A stretch of DNA of 64,000 nt from Thermus filiformis (GTDB lineage Bacteria > Deinococcota > Deinococci > Deinococcales > Thermaceae). This document shows, in pieces, positions 18,346 through 27,332 of the stretch (its first letter is position 1; each line of letters opens with the position of its first letter). The stretch is taken from contig NZ_JPSL02000040.1 of NCBI RefSeq assembly GCF_000771745.2, forward strand, positions 598,001-662,000, read 5' to 3'. The position numbers were made by a program, and so were the translations under genes. The notes under the pieces were generated by a model that worked only from the letters and a program-made list of their open reading frames with translations, did not search any database and was not told the DNA's origin.

Positions 18346-18902
18346 ATGGGACCAGACCGTGAGCACCCCCTTTACTATCTTGACGCAGAAACCGCCCTGG
18401 TCGCTATATACGTCTGGGTAGACGATGAGCTCAAAGCCCTTAGGGAGCAAGGCTTCCGTCTCCCTAGGCCCCAGAAACACCAGAAGGCCACCCTGGCAGA
18501 ACTCATCACCCTGGCCATCTTCCTCATACTCCAAGGTCAGGACTTCAGCAAAGGCTACCTGGCCGCCAAAACACTCCTGAAGCCCTTCTTCCCCTCCCTA
18601 CCCCACCTCTCCCGCTTCTACCGGGTCCTGGTCAACAGCGCACCCCTCCTGGCCCATCTGGCCACCCGCCTGGCTCAGGGAGAAGGCCTGCTCCAAGTCG
18701 TGGACCTCAAACCCATCCCCCTGGCCCACGGCCACCGGATCCACGGGTTTGACCTTCCCGGATCCGGGGTGGGGGTGGGGCCCCTGGGGGGCTTTGCGGG
18801 GTACGTGCTGATGGCCATCATGAACGACCGGGGTCTTTTCTTTCGCTGGAGTCTTCTGCCCGGCAACGCTCGGGAGACCTGGGGAGCAGAGCTTTTGGAC
18901 CG
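18346..18902 (+). pseudogene. IS982-type transposase, 3' truncated
   Basis: About 186 codons of a DDE transposase are present. The domain ATLAELITLAIFLILQGQDF followed by FFPSLPHLSRFYRVLVNSAP is the N-terminal helical part, and VVDLKPIPLAHGHRIHGFD carries the first catalytic Asp. The frame is cut at about 18902 by the IS1634-type element, and the catalytic C-terminal third is missing, not merely displaced, because the right flank of the inserted element is unrelated. A shorter fragment of the same transposase lies at 55559-55735. Confidence 0.75.
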
Positions 18903-20586
18903 ACATTCCGCACCCCTCTCCCTTGGCCTTAGGATTTTGGGATGGAAACCACACCCAACCTACAGGTGTACGACCTGGGCCACCTGGGCCTGGTGGCCAG
19001 CATCCTGGATCAGATAGGACTGGTACAGACCGTAGACCGGTTCGTGGGCCCAAGGCCGGGCGAAAAGGTCTCCACTGGCATGGCCCTCAAGGCCGCCATA
19101 CTGAACGCCCTGGGCTTCGTCACCTCTCCCCTCTACCTCTTCGGCCACTTCTTCCAGGGCAAGCCCACCGAGCTGCTCCTGGGGCCCGGCATCACCCCCG
19201 AACTTTTGAACGACGACCGCATGGGCCGCATGCTGGACAGCCTGTACGCGGCCGGGGTCACCGAGCTGTTCGTGGAGGTGGCTAAATCTGCCCGCAGAGC
19301 CTTTCCCTTTCCCGTGCGGGCTCTTCACGTGGACTCCACCAGCTTTCACGTCCACGGGGTGTACGGGAGCGGGGAAGAGGGCCAGACCGATACGGGGGAC
19401 GAGCCCCTGGTCATCCGCCTCACCCACGGCTACAGCCGGGACCACCGCCCAGACCTCAAGCAGTGGGTGATGAACCTGATCTGCGCCGATACCGGGGGGA
19501 TTCCCCTGCTCTTCGCTCCTGGGGATGGGAACCAGTCGGATCAGGAGGCCTTGGTTCCCCTGCTGGCGCGCTACCGCCAGAGCCTGGAACTGGGGGAGGT
19601 GGTGGTGCTGGACGGGGCCAGCTACAGCCAGGAGAACCTGGGGGCCCTGCGTGGGTTCTCCTGGGTCATGCGGGTGCCGGCCACCCTAAAGGAGGCCAAG
19701 GTCCTGCTACGCGAGGAGTTACCCCAGGAGGCCTGGAGGCCTCTGCTGCCGGGCTACCGGGGGCTGGAGGTGGAGAGCGAGTACGGGGGTGTGCGGCAGC
19801 GCTGGCTGTTGGTGGAGAGCCAGGAGCGGGCCAGGATGGAGGAAGCGAGCCTCCAGCAGCGGATAGCGCGGGCCGAAGGGGAGGCGCGGAAGGTCCTGGG
19901 CCGGCTGACGGCTCGGACCTTCGCCTGTGAGGCGGACGCCCGGCGGGCCCTGAGCGAGGCCAGCGGCCGACTTCCTTTGCACCGGCTGGTCTACCTGGGA
20001 GTGCAGGAGGAACGCCAATGGGAGCGGGTGGGCCGGCCGCGCAAGGGGGAGCGACCCTTGGCGGTGGTCTACCGCCTGCGGGCCCGCCTGGAGGTGGATC
20101 AGGAGAAGCTGGAGCGGGCGAGGCGGGGCCTGGGGCGATTCCTCCTGGCCACGAACGTGCTGGACCGGGAGGGGCTTCCCCCTCAGGAGGTGCTGAGGCG
20201 GTACAAGGACCAGGCCCGGACGGTGGAGCGGGGGTTCCGGTTTCTGAAGGACCCCCTGTTCTTTGCGGAGAGCACCTTCTTGAAGCGGCCCGAGCGGGTG
20301 ATGGCCCTGGGGATGGTGATGGCCCTGGCCCTTCTGGTGTACGCCCTGGGGGAGTGGGCGCTGAGGCGGAGGCTTTGGGAGGCGGGGTCCAGCCTGCCGG
20401 ACCAGAAGGGGAGACCCACAGCCAAGCCCACCTTGCGCTGGGTGTTTCAACTCTTTATGTGGGTCCGACTGGTGGAGCTGGGGGGCAGGTGGTTCGTCCT
20501 CAACCTGGCTCCCCATCACGAGACCGCGGCGCGCCTCCTGGGGGCCGGGCGATATTACCTGCTGGAGTGAAGGGGGTGCGGAATGT
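18903..20586 (+). mobile_element. IS1634-family insertion sequence
   Basis: Terminal inverted repeats ACATTCCGCACCCC (18903-18916) and its complement (20573-20586) bound about 1.68 kb holding one intact transposase. The flanking bases (GGACCG on the left, GGGTGA on the right) do not match, so no target duplication is visible. The left neighbour is a broken IS982-type gene and the right neighbour a restriction operon, which fits a deletion next to the element. Confidence 0.8.
18942..20570 (+). CDS. IS1634-family transposase
   Basis: A 542-residue transposase, full length for the family. The N-terminus (LVASILDQIGLVQTVDRFVG) is the DUF4277-like domain. Catalytic candidates are D in HVDSTSFHVHG, D in VVVLDGASYS and E in ARTVERGFRFLKDP, the last being the family's conserved C-terminal block. 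A helical insertion with LEKAR-like heptads lies between the second and third. The frame is uninterrupted, so the element may be active. Confidence 0.88.
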   Translation: METTPNLQVYDLGHLGLVASILDQIGLVQTVDRFVGPRPGEKVSTGMALKAAILNALGFVTSPLYLFGHFFQGKPTELLLGPGITPELLNDDRMGRMLDSLYAAGVTELFVEVAKSARRAFPFPVRALHVDSTSFHVHGVYGSGEEGQTDTGDEPLVIRLTHGYSRDHRPDLKQWVMNLICADTGGIPLLFAPGDGNQSDQEALVPLLARYRQSLELGEVVVLDGASYSQENLGALRGFSWVMRVPATLKEAKVLLREELPQEAWRPLLPGYRGLEVESEYGGVRQRWLLVESQERARMEEASLQQRIARAEGEARKVLGRLTARTFACEADARRALSEASGRLPLHRLVYLGVQEERQWERVGRPRKGERPLAVVYRLRARLEVDQEKLERARRGLGRFLLATNVLDREGLPPQEVLRRYKDQARTVERGFRFLKDPLFFAESTFLKRPERVMALGMVMALALLVYALGEWALRRRLWEAGSSLPDQKGRPTAKPTLRWVFQLFMWVRLVELGGRWFVLNLAPHHETAARLLGAGRYYLLE

Positions 20587-20587
20587 G

Positions 20588-20653
20588 GGTGAAAACCTCC
20601 CCGCGCTTAAGGACACCTTGCAGAAAATGCTGACCGACCTGGAGGCAGAGTAA
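20588..20653 (+). pseudogene. C-terminal remnant, probably the type III methyltransferase (Mod)
   Basis: The frame GENLPALKDTLQKMLTDLEAE ends at a TAA 3 bases before the restriction subunit start. Its position directly ahead of res is where mod normally sits in type III systems. Only about 21 residues remain between the IS1634 end and res, too few to prove identity; the call rests on gene order. Confidence 0.4.
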
Positions 20654-20656
20654 ACC

Positions 20657-23629
20657 ATGCGTATCCTGCAGGACATGCTTGAAGCCCTTCCCTTTGCCGA
20701 CCTGCCCCCCGCCTGGCAGGACCACGACCTGAAGTCCTTCTCGCCCACCAAGCGCCTGTGGGACTACCAGCAGGAGGCCCTACAGTACGCCCTGAAAGCT
20801 CTGTGGAAGTACTACGAGGACCTCCGGGACTACGGGGAAGGGGAGGGCCTCGAGGCGGATCAAGCCCGCAAGGAGGCCCTATGGCGGTGGTACCAGGAGG
20901 GCGGCCTGAGGGAGAACCTGGACCTGCGCATAGACAAAGCGGACATTAGGCAGCTGCTGCAAGAATACTACCCCCTCGAGGGCGACCGCCTCCCCTACCG
21001 ACACCTCATCAACCGCATGGGGTTCTGGATGGCCACCGGGAGCGGCAAGAGCCTGGTCATCGTGAAGCTCCTGGAGGTCCTATGGAACCTGATCCGAAGG
21101 GGGGAGATCCCGCCCCACCCCGTGATGCTCCTCACCGCCCGGGACGACCTCCTGGCCCAGCTGAGGGCCCACGTGGAGGAGTTCAACGCCGGGAGAACGG
21201 ACTTTCGGATCCGGCTTGCGGACCTGAGGGAATATCCCAGGGAGGCACAGATGCTCCTGTCCCCTGCAGGGGAAAAGGAGTTCACCGTATACCTCTACCG
21301 GTCCGACAACCTGTCCGACGAACAGAAGGAGCGCATCCTGGACTTCCGAAACTACAAGAACCGGGGGCGCTGGTACGTTCTTCTGGACGAGGCCCACAAG
21401 GGGGACCGGGAGGACTCCAAGCGCCAGCACATCTACAGCATCCTTTCCCGTAACGGATTTCTCTTTAACTTTTCCGCCACCTTCACCGACCCCCGGGACA
21501 TCCTCACCACCGTCTACAACTTCAATCTCTCGGAGTTCGTGCGAAGGGGATACGGTAAGCACATCGCCATCCTCAGGGAAGAAAACCGCGCTTTCCGGGA
21601 GGGCGAGGACTTCACGGGCGAGGAAAAGCAACGCATCGTCCTCAAGGCCCTCCTCCTCCTGGCCTACGTCCGCAAGGTCCAGGAAAGCCTGCCCCGGGAC
21701 CGAAAGGCCTACCACCGCCCCCTCATGCTCGTCCTGGTCAACTCCGTCAACACCGAGGACTCCGACCTGGAGCTCTTCTTCCGGGAGCTCGAGCGCATCG
21801 GCCGGGGGGACCTGAGCGGGGAGGCTTGGGATAGGGCCCGGGAAGAGCTTTGGCGGGAGCTGGAGGAGGGCCTGGAGTGGGTCTTTGAGGGGGAACGCTT
21901 CCGGGCAGATCGGGTGCTCTTTGAGGGCATTGGGCCGGGTGAGCTGCTCCGCCTGGTCTACAACGCCCCCGCACCCGGCGGCATAGAGGTGCTCCTGAGG
22001 CCCTCCAACCGCCAGGAGATGGCCTTCAAGCTGAAGAGCGCCGCAGAGCCCTTTGCCCTCATCAAGATCGGCGACATCTCCGGCTGGCTCAAGGATAAGC
22101 TGGAGGGGTACGAGGTCATAGAGGGGTACGAGGACGAGGGCTTCTTCAAGAGCCTGAGCGAAGAGGGCTCGCCCATCAACCTCCTCATGGGCTCCCGCAC
22201 CTTCTACGAGGGCTGGGACTCCAACCGCCCCAACGTGATCACCTACATCAACATCGGCACGGGCACGGACGCGAGGAAGTTCATCCTCCAGTCGGTCGGG
22301 CGGGGGGTGCGGATCGAGCCCTTGCCCGGGAAGAGGCGGCGGCTACTATCCCTTTACAACGCAAAGGAGGTGGGCTCGGAGGAGTTTGAGGCCCTGCGGC
22401 GCCAGGCCGAAGCCCTGGAGACCCTCTTCATCCTCGGCACCAACCGGAAGGCCCTGGAGACCGTCATCCAGGAGCTGGACCAGCAGAAGACCCGGGAGGG
22501 GGAACACGAGCTGGCCCTGGAGGTGGACCCCGAGGTCAAGGAGGAGGTCCTTCTGGTTCCCGTCTACAAGGACGCGGAACGCCCCCTTCTGGAACGACGT
22601 GGGCTTCGCAAGTTTGAGATCTCCGAAGGGGAGCTACGGACCCTGGACGAATACGTGAAGTACCTGGGCGATCCGCGCCTTCTGGTGGCGCGCCATGGCG
22701 CCTCTCCCCAGGAAGTCGCCCTTCTCCTTCGGTGTCTGGAGAATAAGGCAGAGTGCTTCAACACCCAAAGCCATCGGCGCTACGGGCGGATGGAGCTTCT
22801 GCTTTCCCGCCTCTTCGCCTATTTCCGCCTCTCACCCAAAGAGGCCGAGGGGGTAAAGGAGCTCGAGGAGGAGATTCGCCACTTCCGGCGCATCAAGGTG
22901 TTTCTCCAGGACATCACCCCTCTCAAGGAGCGGATACAGCGGGTGCTCGAGGCACCCCAACGCAGAGAAGAGATGCGTGCCCTGTATGACCAGGGAAAAC
23001 TCCCCTTCGAAGAAATGCTCAAACAGGCCCAGAACTTACGCGAGGAAGCGTCGCTTACTCACAACGGCCACACGCTCCGCATCAAGCGGGTGACGCGCCA
23101 TTACTACGTGCCGGTCTTGCTTTCGGAAAGCGAGCGCATAGACTGGATCAACCACGTAATCCGCCATCCGAGCGAGGTGCGGTTCCTCAACGCCCTGGAG
23201 GAGTACCTCAACCGCCCCCAGAATCTCTTCGGTGGGCTGGACTGGTGGGCCTTTAGCAAGGTAGACGAAACCCTGGACGAGGTGTACGTCCCCTACTACG
23301 ACCCCCTCAGCAACGCCATCCGGAGGTTTCTCCCCGACTTTGTCTTCTGGCTGAAGAAGGGCAACCGCTACGCCATCGTCTTCGTGGACCCCAAGGGAAT
23401 CGCCCACACGGGGTACCAGTACAAGGTGGACGGCTTCAAGGAGATCTACGAGGAGTCGGGGAAGCCCAGGGAGTTTCCCTACAAGGGCCTCGCCGTCACG
23501 GTGCACCTGCTCCTTTACACCGAGGACAGGGGACAGGCACCCCAGGGGTACCGCGAGTACTGGGCCGACAGCCCGGAGGCGATTCCAAAGGTGCTCCTAA
23601 AGGAGGAGCAGGCCAGGGCCGTCTCGTAG
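20657..23629 (+). CDS. Type III restriction enzyme, Res subunit
   Basis: A 990-residue superfamily 2 helicase-nuclease. Motif I is MATGSGKS (125-132), motif II DEAH (244-247), motif III FSATF, and the C-terminal helicase half has SVGRGVRIEP. The nuclease core is D894 (LPDFVFW) with VDPKG (D911, K913), a PD-(D/E)xK pattern. The gene is intact. In known systems Res cuts only in complex with Mod, which supplies sequence recognition; here mod is all but gone upstream, so the enzyme is probably inactive unless a Mod elsewhere can serve it. Confidence 0.88.
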   Translation: MRILQDMLEALPFADLPPAWQDHDLKSFSPTKRLWDYQQEALQYALKALWKYYEDLRDYGEGEGLEADQARKEALWRWYQEGGLRENLDLRIDKADIRQLLQEYYPLEGDRLPYRHLINRMGFWMATGSGKSLVIVKLLEVLWNLIRRGEIPPHPVMLLTARDDLLAQLRAHVEEFNAGRTDFRIRLADLREYPREAQMLLSPAGEKEFTVYLYRSDNLSDEQKERILDFRNYKNRGRWYVLLDEAHKGDREDSKRQHIYSILSRNGFLFNFSATFTDPRDILTTVYNFNLSEFVRRGYGKHIAILREENRAFREGEDFTGEEKQRIVLKALLLLAYVRKVQESLPRDRKAYHRPLMLVLVNSVNTEDSDLELFFRELERIGRGDLSGEAWDRAREELWRELEEGLEWVFEGERFRADRVLFEGIGPGELLRLVYNAPAPGGIEVLLRPSNRQEMAFKLKSAAEPFALIKIGDISGWLKDKLEGYEVIEGYEDEGFFKSLSEEGSPINLLMGSRTFYEGWDSNRPNVITYINIGTGTDARKFILQSVGRGVRIEPLPGKRRRLLSLYNAKEVGSEEFEALRRQAEALETLFILGTNRKALETVIQELDQQKTREGEHELALEVDPEVKEEVLLVPVYKDAERPLLERRGLRKFEISEGELRTLDEYVKYLGDPRLLVARHGASPQEVALLLRCLENKAECFNTQSHRRYGRMELLLSRLFAYFRLSPKEAEGVKELEEEIRHFRRIKVFLQDITPLKERIQRVLEAPQRREEMRALYDQGKLPFEEMLKQAQNLREEASLTHNGHTLRIKRVTRHYYVPVLLSESERIDWINHVIRHPSEVRFLNALEEYLNRPQNLFGGLDWWAFSKVDETLDEVYVPYYDPLSNAIRRFLPDFVFWLKKGNRYAIVFVDPKGIAHTGYQYKVDGFKEIYEESGKPREFPYKGLAVTVHLLLYTEDRGQAPQGYREYWADSPEAIPKVLLKEEQARAVS

Positions 23630-23810
23630 AGGACCCGCTTACCCCTCCCTCCGATCACCCCCCCGCGCTCCGGGTGCTGAGGCGGGGCCCCTGCCGTCCC
23701 CTCGAGGCTGGACAAAGTGTTCTCACTTTTGGCAACATCAGGGTGCCCTGCCGGATTCCAACCCTGGGAATGGAAGGAGGCGGACGATAGGGAAGCTGAG
23801 GATCCCAAGG

Positions 23811-24302
23811 ATGCGAGCCAAGAACCCGCTGGTGAAAACCTGGCCCTACGCCTATCCCGTGGTGCTGGAATGGGACCTCGAGGGAGGCACCTGGGCGGGC
23901 TTCGCCCTGGACCTGCCCGTCTTCGCCTGGGGCAAGCCGGACCGGGAGGCGCTCCTGCGTAGCCTCAGGGAGGGTCTGGCCTTGGCCCTCTTGGAGCTGG
24001 AGGAGGAGGGGCGCCCCTTGCCCACTCCCTCGGCCTCAGTGCAGGTTCCTCCCGAGGTGGCCGAGGGGGAGGTGGTCTTCCTCGAGCCCGCCCCCGTGAA
24101 CCCCGTGAGCCTGGAGCTTTGGCGGGCGATGAAGGCCCGGGGCCTCTCCCAGCGGGAGCTGGCCCGGCGCATGGGCACCAGCCCTTCCGCAGTCCACCGG
24201 CTCCTCGACCCCTTCTATTTTGGCCACAGCCTGGACACCCTGAGACGAGCCGCGGAGGCCCTGGAGGGGGACCTGGAGGTCCGTCTCCTCCTCTCCGTCT
24301 AG
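23811..24302 (+). CDS. HicB-like antitoxin with C-terminal HTH
   Basis: A 163-residue protein. The N-terminal half (YPVVLEWDLEGGTWAGFALDL, LLRSLREGLALALLELEEEG) is the partial RNase-H fold of HicB. The C-terminal half has a helix-turn-helix (RGLSQRELARRMGTSPSAVHRLL, about 119-141). HicB proteins neutralise HicA and repress their own operon. I searched both flanks (23630-23810 and 24303-24474) and saw no HicA-like frame, so it appears to be an orphan. Confidence 0.75.
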   Translation: MRAKNPLVKTWPYAYPVVLEWDLEGGTWAGFALDLPVFAWGKPDREALLRSLREGLALALLELEEEGRPLPTPSASVQVPPEVAEGEVVFLEPAPVNPVSLELWRAMKARGLSQRELARRMGTSPSAVHRLLDPFYFGHSLDTLRRAAEALEGDLEVRLLLSV

Positions 24303-24405
24303 GCCGCCGGGTGCTGGGCGGGCCCCTCCTCCGAGTCTCCCTTCAGGGAGGTGGGCAAGCTGAAGCCCCCGAAGGCGTACACGGAGGACCGGTTCAGGTA
24401 GGCCC

Positions 24406-24474
24406 CTGAACGTGCCCATGACGGGGGCGTTGGTATACTCCCTTTCAAGGGCCACGCTTGGCTGAAAGGAGGGC
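24406..24474 (+). promoter_or_regulatory. Conserved promoter and leader of the first YGNG-repeat gene
   Basis: CTGAAC (24406), TGACG (24419) and TATACT (24434-24439) are followed by a leader hairpin (CAAGGGCCACGCTTGG) and AAAGGAGG before the ATG. The same elements with identical spacing occur at 33141 and 63152. Confidence 0.7.
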
Positions 24475-26172
24475 ATGGAGCGGGTGTTGAGGCGCGGAAG
24501 CGCGGGAGACGTCTGGACCGTGCGGGTTCTTGGCAACAAGGTCAGCGCCGTCGCTTACGGCAACGGCCTCTTCGTGGCGGTGGGAGATTGGGGCACCATC
24601 GTCACCTCCTCGGACGGGATCACCTGGACGGTGCGGCCTTCGGGGACAAGCCAAGACCTCCGTGGTGTTGCTTACGGCAACGGCCTCTTCGTGGCGGTGG
24701 GGGACGAGGGCACCATCCTCACCTCCTCGGACGGGGTTACCTGGGCGGTGCGGCCTTCAGGGACGAGGGAAGGCCTCCTTGGTGTTGCTTACGGCAACGG
24801 CCTTTTCGTAGCGGTGGGGTGGGACGGCACCGTCCTCGCCTCCCCAGACGGAACCACCTGGACAACGTTGTACTCAGGGACGGGTAAGTCCCTTCGTGGT
24901 ATCGCCTACGGCAACGGTCTCTTTGTGGCGGTGGGGGACAAGGGCACCCTCCTTACTTCCCGGGACGGGATCACCTGGACGAAATCGGCCTTGGGGGAGA
25001 GAAACTTCCTCAACGCCGTCGCTTACGGGAACAGCTTATTCGTGGCGGTGGGGGGTGTCTATACCGGCGGCTTCCTAACCCCCCCAGATGGCGTCCTCCT
25101 AACCTCCCCAGATGGAGTCACCTGGACGGCGCGTACCTTGGAGAAGAGCCGCCAACTCTTTGGAGTCGCCTACGGCAACGGCCTCTTCGTGGCCGTGAGG
25201 GCTGGCGGTGCCGTCCTCACCTCCCCGGACGGGGCAGACTGGACGGAGGAAAAGTCGGGAACGGGCAACAACCTCTTCGGCGTTGCCTACGGTAACGGCC
25301 TCTTCGTGGTGGTGGGGAACGGGGGCACCATCCTCACCTCTCCGGACTGGACCACCCGCACAGAGTGGGCCTCGGGGACGGGTAACAAGCTCTTCAGCGT
25401 TGCCTACGGCAACGACCGCTTCGTGGCGGTGGGAGAGGACGAAACCAGCCTCATCTCCTCGGACGGGATCACTTGGATGGCGCGAACCACGCCACCGGTG
25501 AGGGGCAAAGACCTCTTCGGCGTCACCTACGGGAACGGCCTCTTCGTGGCAGTGGGGTACGCTGGCGCCATCCTTACTTCTCGGGACGGGATCACCTGGA
25601 AGGCGCGGCTCTCGTGGACGAGCAGCACCCTCAGCGCCGTCGCCTACGGCAACGGTCTCTTCGTGGCCGTGGGGAACAAGGGCACCATCCTTACTTCCCG
25701 GGACGGGATCACCTGGAAGGTGCAGCGCTCGGGGACGAGCGAAGACCTCCATGGCATTGCTTACGGCAACGGCCTCTTCGTGGCCGTGGGAAACAAGGGC
25801 ACCATTCTTACTTCCCGGGATGGGACCACCTGGACGAAGGAGGACTCGGGGGTGGACAACACCCTCTGTGCCGTCGCTTACGGCAACGGCCTCTTCGTGG
25901 CCGTGGGGGCTGGCGGTGCCGTCCTAACCTCCCCGGACGGGGCAGACTGGACGGAGGAAGACTCGGGGACGAGCAACCACCTCCTCGGCGTTGCCTACGG
26001 GAACGGCCTCTTCGTGGCGGTGGGGGACGAGGGCACCATCCTCATCTCTCCAGACTGGATTACCCGGACATTGTGGGCTTCGGGGACGGGCAACAAGCTC
26101 TTCGGGGTTGCCTACGGCAACGACCGCTTCGTGGTGGTGGGGGCTCGGGGCATCATCCTCACCTCTCCCTGA
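24475..26172 (+). CDS. YGNGLFVAVG-repeat protein, 14 repeats (probable beta-propeller)
   Basis: A 565-residue protein made almost entirely of 14 tandem units of about 40 residues. Each contains VAYGNGLFVAVG, a short turn and ILTSPDG.TWT. This pattern resembles Asp-box/BNR and Ycf48-like propeller blades; 14 units would make two seven-bladed propellers. There is no signal peptide or membrane segment, so it is probably cytoplasmic. Neighbouring units are close to identical at DNA level, which favours repeat gain and loss. Relatives at 33215 (7 units) and 63221 (4 units) share its promoter. The function is unknown. Confidence 0.75.
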   Translation: MERVLRRGSAGDVWTVRVLGNKVSAVAYGNGLFVAVGDWGTIVTSSDGITWTVRPSGTSQDLRGVAYGNGLFVAVGDEGTILTSSDGVTWAVRPSGTREGLLGVAYGNGLFVAVGWDGTVLASPDGTTWTTLYSGTGKSLRGIAYGNGLFVAVGDKGTLLTSRDGITWTKSALGERNFLNAVAYGNSLFVAVGGVYTGGFLTPPDGVLLTSPDGVTWTARTLEKSRQLFGVAYGNGLFVAVRAGGAVLTSPDGADWTEEKSGTGNNLFGVAYGNGLFVVVGNGGTILTSPDWTTRTEWASGTGNKLFSVAYGNDRFVAVGEDETSLISSDGITWMARTTPPVRGKDLFGVTYGNGLFVAVGYAGAILTSRDGITWKARLSWTSSTLSAVAYGNGLFVAVGNKGTILTSRDGITWKVQRSGTSEDLHGIAYGNGLFVAVGNKGTILTSRDGTTWTKEDSGVDNTLCAVAYGNGLFVAVGAGGAVLTSPDGADWTEEDSGTSNHLLGVAYGNGLFVAVGDEGTILISPDWITRTLWASGTGNKLFGVAYGNDRFVVVGARGIILTSP

Positions 26173-26202
26173 GCCTTCGGGGGAACCCCTTCCCATGCGC
26201 GA

Positions 26203-26601
26203 AGGAAAACCTTCACGACCACGGAGGACAAGGAGGTCTTCCGGGAGGCGGCCAGGGTGGGCCTCGAGCTTCTGAGGCTCCACACCCTGGAGAAGAGGCC
26301 CAAGAGCCCCGCCCGCTACCTGGGGCAGGGGGGCGACCGGGTGGAGAGGGTGGACTACCAGGAGGCCGACCTATGGGAGGAAGGCGCGGTCATCATCAAC
26401 CAAAGCCAGCGCTTTGAGGGCGTGCCCAGGGAAGCCTGGGAGTGGCAGGTGGGAGGCTACCGGCCCCTGGAGAAGTACCTGGAGGACCGAAGGGGGCGGG
26501 TCCTCTCTTGGGGCGAGATCGAGCACTACCGCCTCATGGTGGGGGTGGCCCTGGAGACCCTGAGGCTCATGGAAGAGCTGGACGAGATGGGCCTGGTCTA
26601 G
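26203..26601 (+). pseudogene. C-terminal fragment of a type ISP restriction-modification enzyme
   Basis: The frame FTTTEDKEVFREAARVGLE and onward has no good start. It ends with INQSQRFEGVPREAWEWQVGGYRPLEKYL and LSWGEIEHYRLMVGVALETLRLMEELD, which is the typical C-terminal specificity tail of type ISP/LlaBIII-like enzymes. About 130 residues remain of a protein normally above 1000. It begins just after the YGNG gene, as the HsdS tail does after the third YGNG gene. Confidence 0.7.
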
Positions 26602-27332
26602 GCCCCGTCGTCCCACAGCTTGGCCGGCTCAACCTTCCTGGCCACCAGCCTGCCCGTGGCCAGGCGCACGTCTCCCTCCAGGTAGACCCCGCTCCCCACG
26701 GGGGGCAGGCCGTCCATCAGGGCCAGGGAAGCGAAGACGGTGAGGGTGAAGGGGCGCTTGAGGATCCCTTGGGGATTGGGGCGGATCTCCAGGAGAAGGT
26801 AGCCGTCGTCCCGGTTGACCTCCAGAAGGCGGCCACGGGCCTGGAAGCCGGGCTTGGCCTCCTCCCCCTCCTTGAGAAGGTAGGCCCTGTAGACGATGGA
26901 CCGGTCCCAGGCCAGGGTGCCGCTCTTGCCGGTCCGGGGCCAGATGAGGGCCAAGAGCTCACCGGACCCCGCTTTGGCCATGCGCTTGTTCAGCTCCCTT
27001 ACGAAGCGCTTCCTCGGAGCGGGACGGAGGAGGGAGAGCCGGTGGCCGGAGGCGGTTACCTGGTAGCGCCTTTCGAGGCGGTCCCCCTTCTTTCCGTGTT
27101 CTCCTTGGGGAGAAGCGTTGCCCCCCTTGCCGGGCCGGGGCGGGGGGCGGAACCAGCGCCAGGTGAGCGTGCCCTGCACCCAGAGGACGGCGAAGTAGAC
27201 GGTGCCCTTTTCGGGGGGCGCTACTCCGCGTTCTTCTTGCGGGGAGGCGGGCTCACCCCCAGAAACGGGCACCGGGGCCACTTGGTCCTCCCCTTCCGGG
27301 GAAGCAACGGTCATAAGGTCCATATCTTCCAT
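26598..27332 (-). CDS. Hypothetical plasmid-type protein
   Basis: A 244-residue protein. The N-terminal third is low complexity and holds three VASPEGED-like runs (TVASPEGED, EPASPQEER, GNASPQGEH), each encoded by a copy of the family 1 hairpin in the same reading frame. The remainder (GYLLLEIRPNPQGILKRPFTL, VYLEGDVRLATGRLVARKVEP) is beta-rich, possibly OB-like. I do not recognise a family. It starts 1 base from the end of the upstream replication gene, and its stop overlaps the end of the convergent type ISP fragment by 4 bases. Confidence 0.6.
   Translation of the reverse strand: MEDMDLMTVASPEGEDQVAPVPVSGGEPASPQEERGVAPPEKGTVYFAVLWVQGTLTWRWFRPPPRPGKGGNASPQGEHGKKGDRLERRYQVTASGHRLSLLRPAPRKRFVRELNKRMAKAGSGELLALIWPRTGKSGTLAWDRSIVYRAYLLKEGEEAKPGFQARGRLLEVNRDDGYLLLEIRPNPQGILKRPFTLTVFASLALMDGLPPVGSGVYLEGDVRLATGRLVARKVEPAKLWDDGA
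27096..27120 (-). repeat. Family 1 hairpin inside the plasmid-type gene
   Basis: The forward strand reads GTGTTCTCCTTGGGGAGAAG followed by CGTTG. The stem TTCTCC/GGAGAA is a paired variant of TTCCC/GGGAA. Confidence 0.65.
27286..27308 (-). repeat. Family 1 hairpin at the gene 5' end
   Basis: The forward strand reads TCCCCTTCCGGGGAAGCAAC, with stem TCCCC/GGGGA. It encodes VASPEGED in the reverse frame. Confidence 0.65.

Noticed and set aside
23630-23810. A HicA toxin gene ahead of the HicB-like gene
   Set aside because: All three frames were read; none shows the HicA core (GSHH/xxPxH) and all are broken by stops or lack a start.
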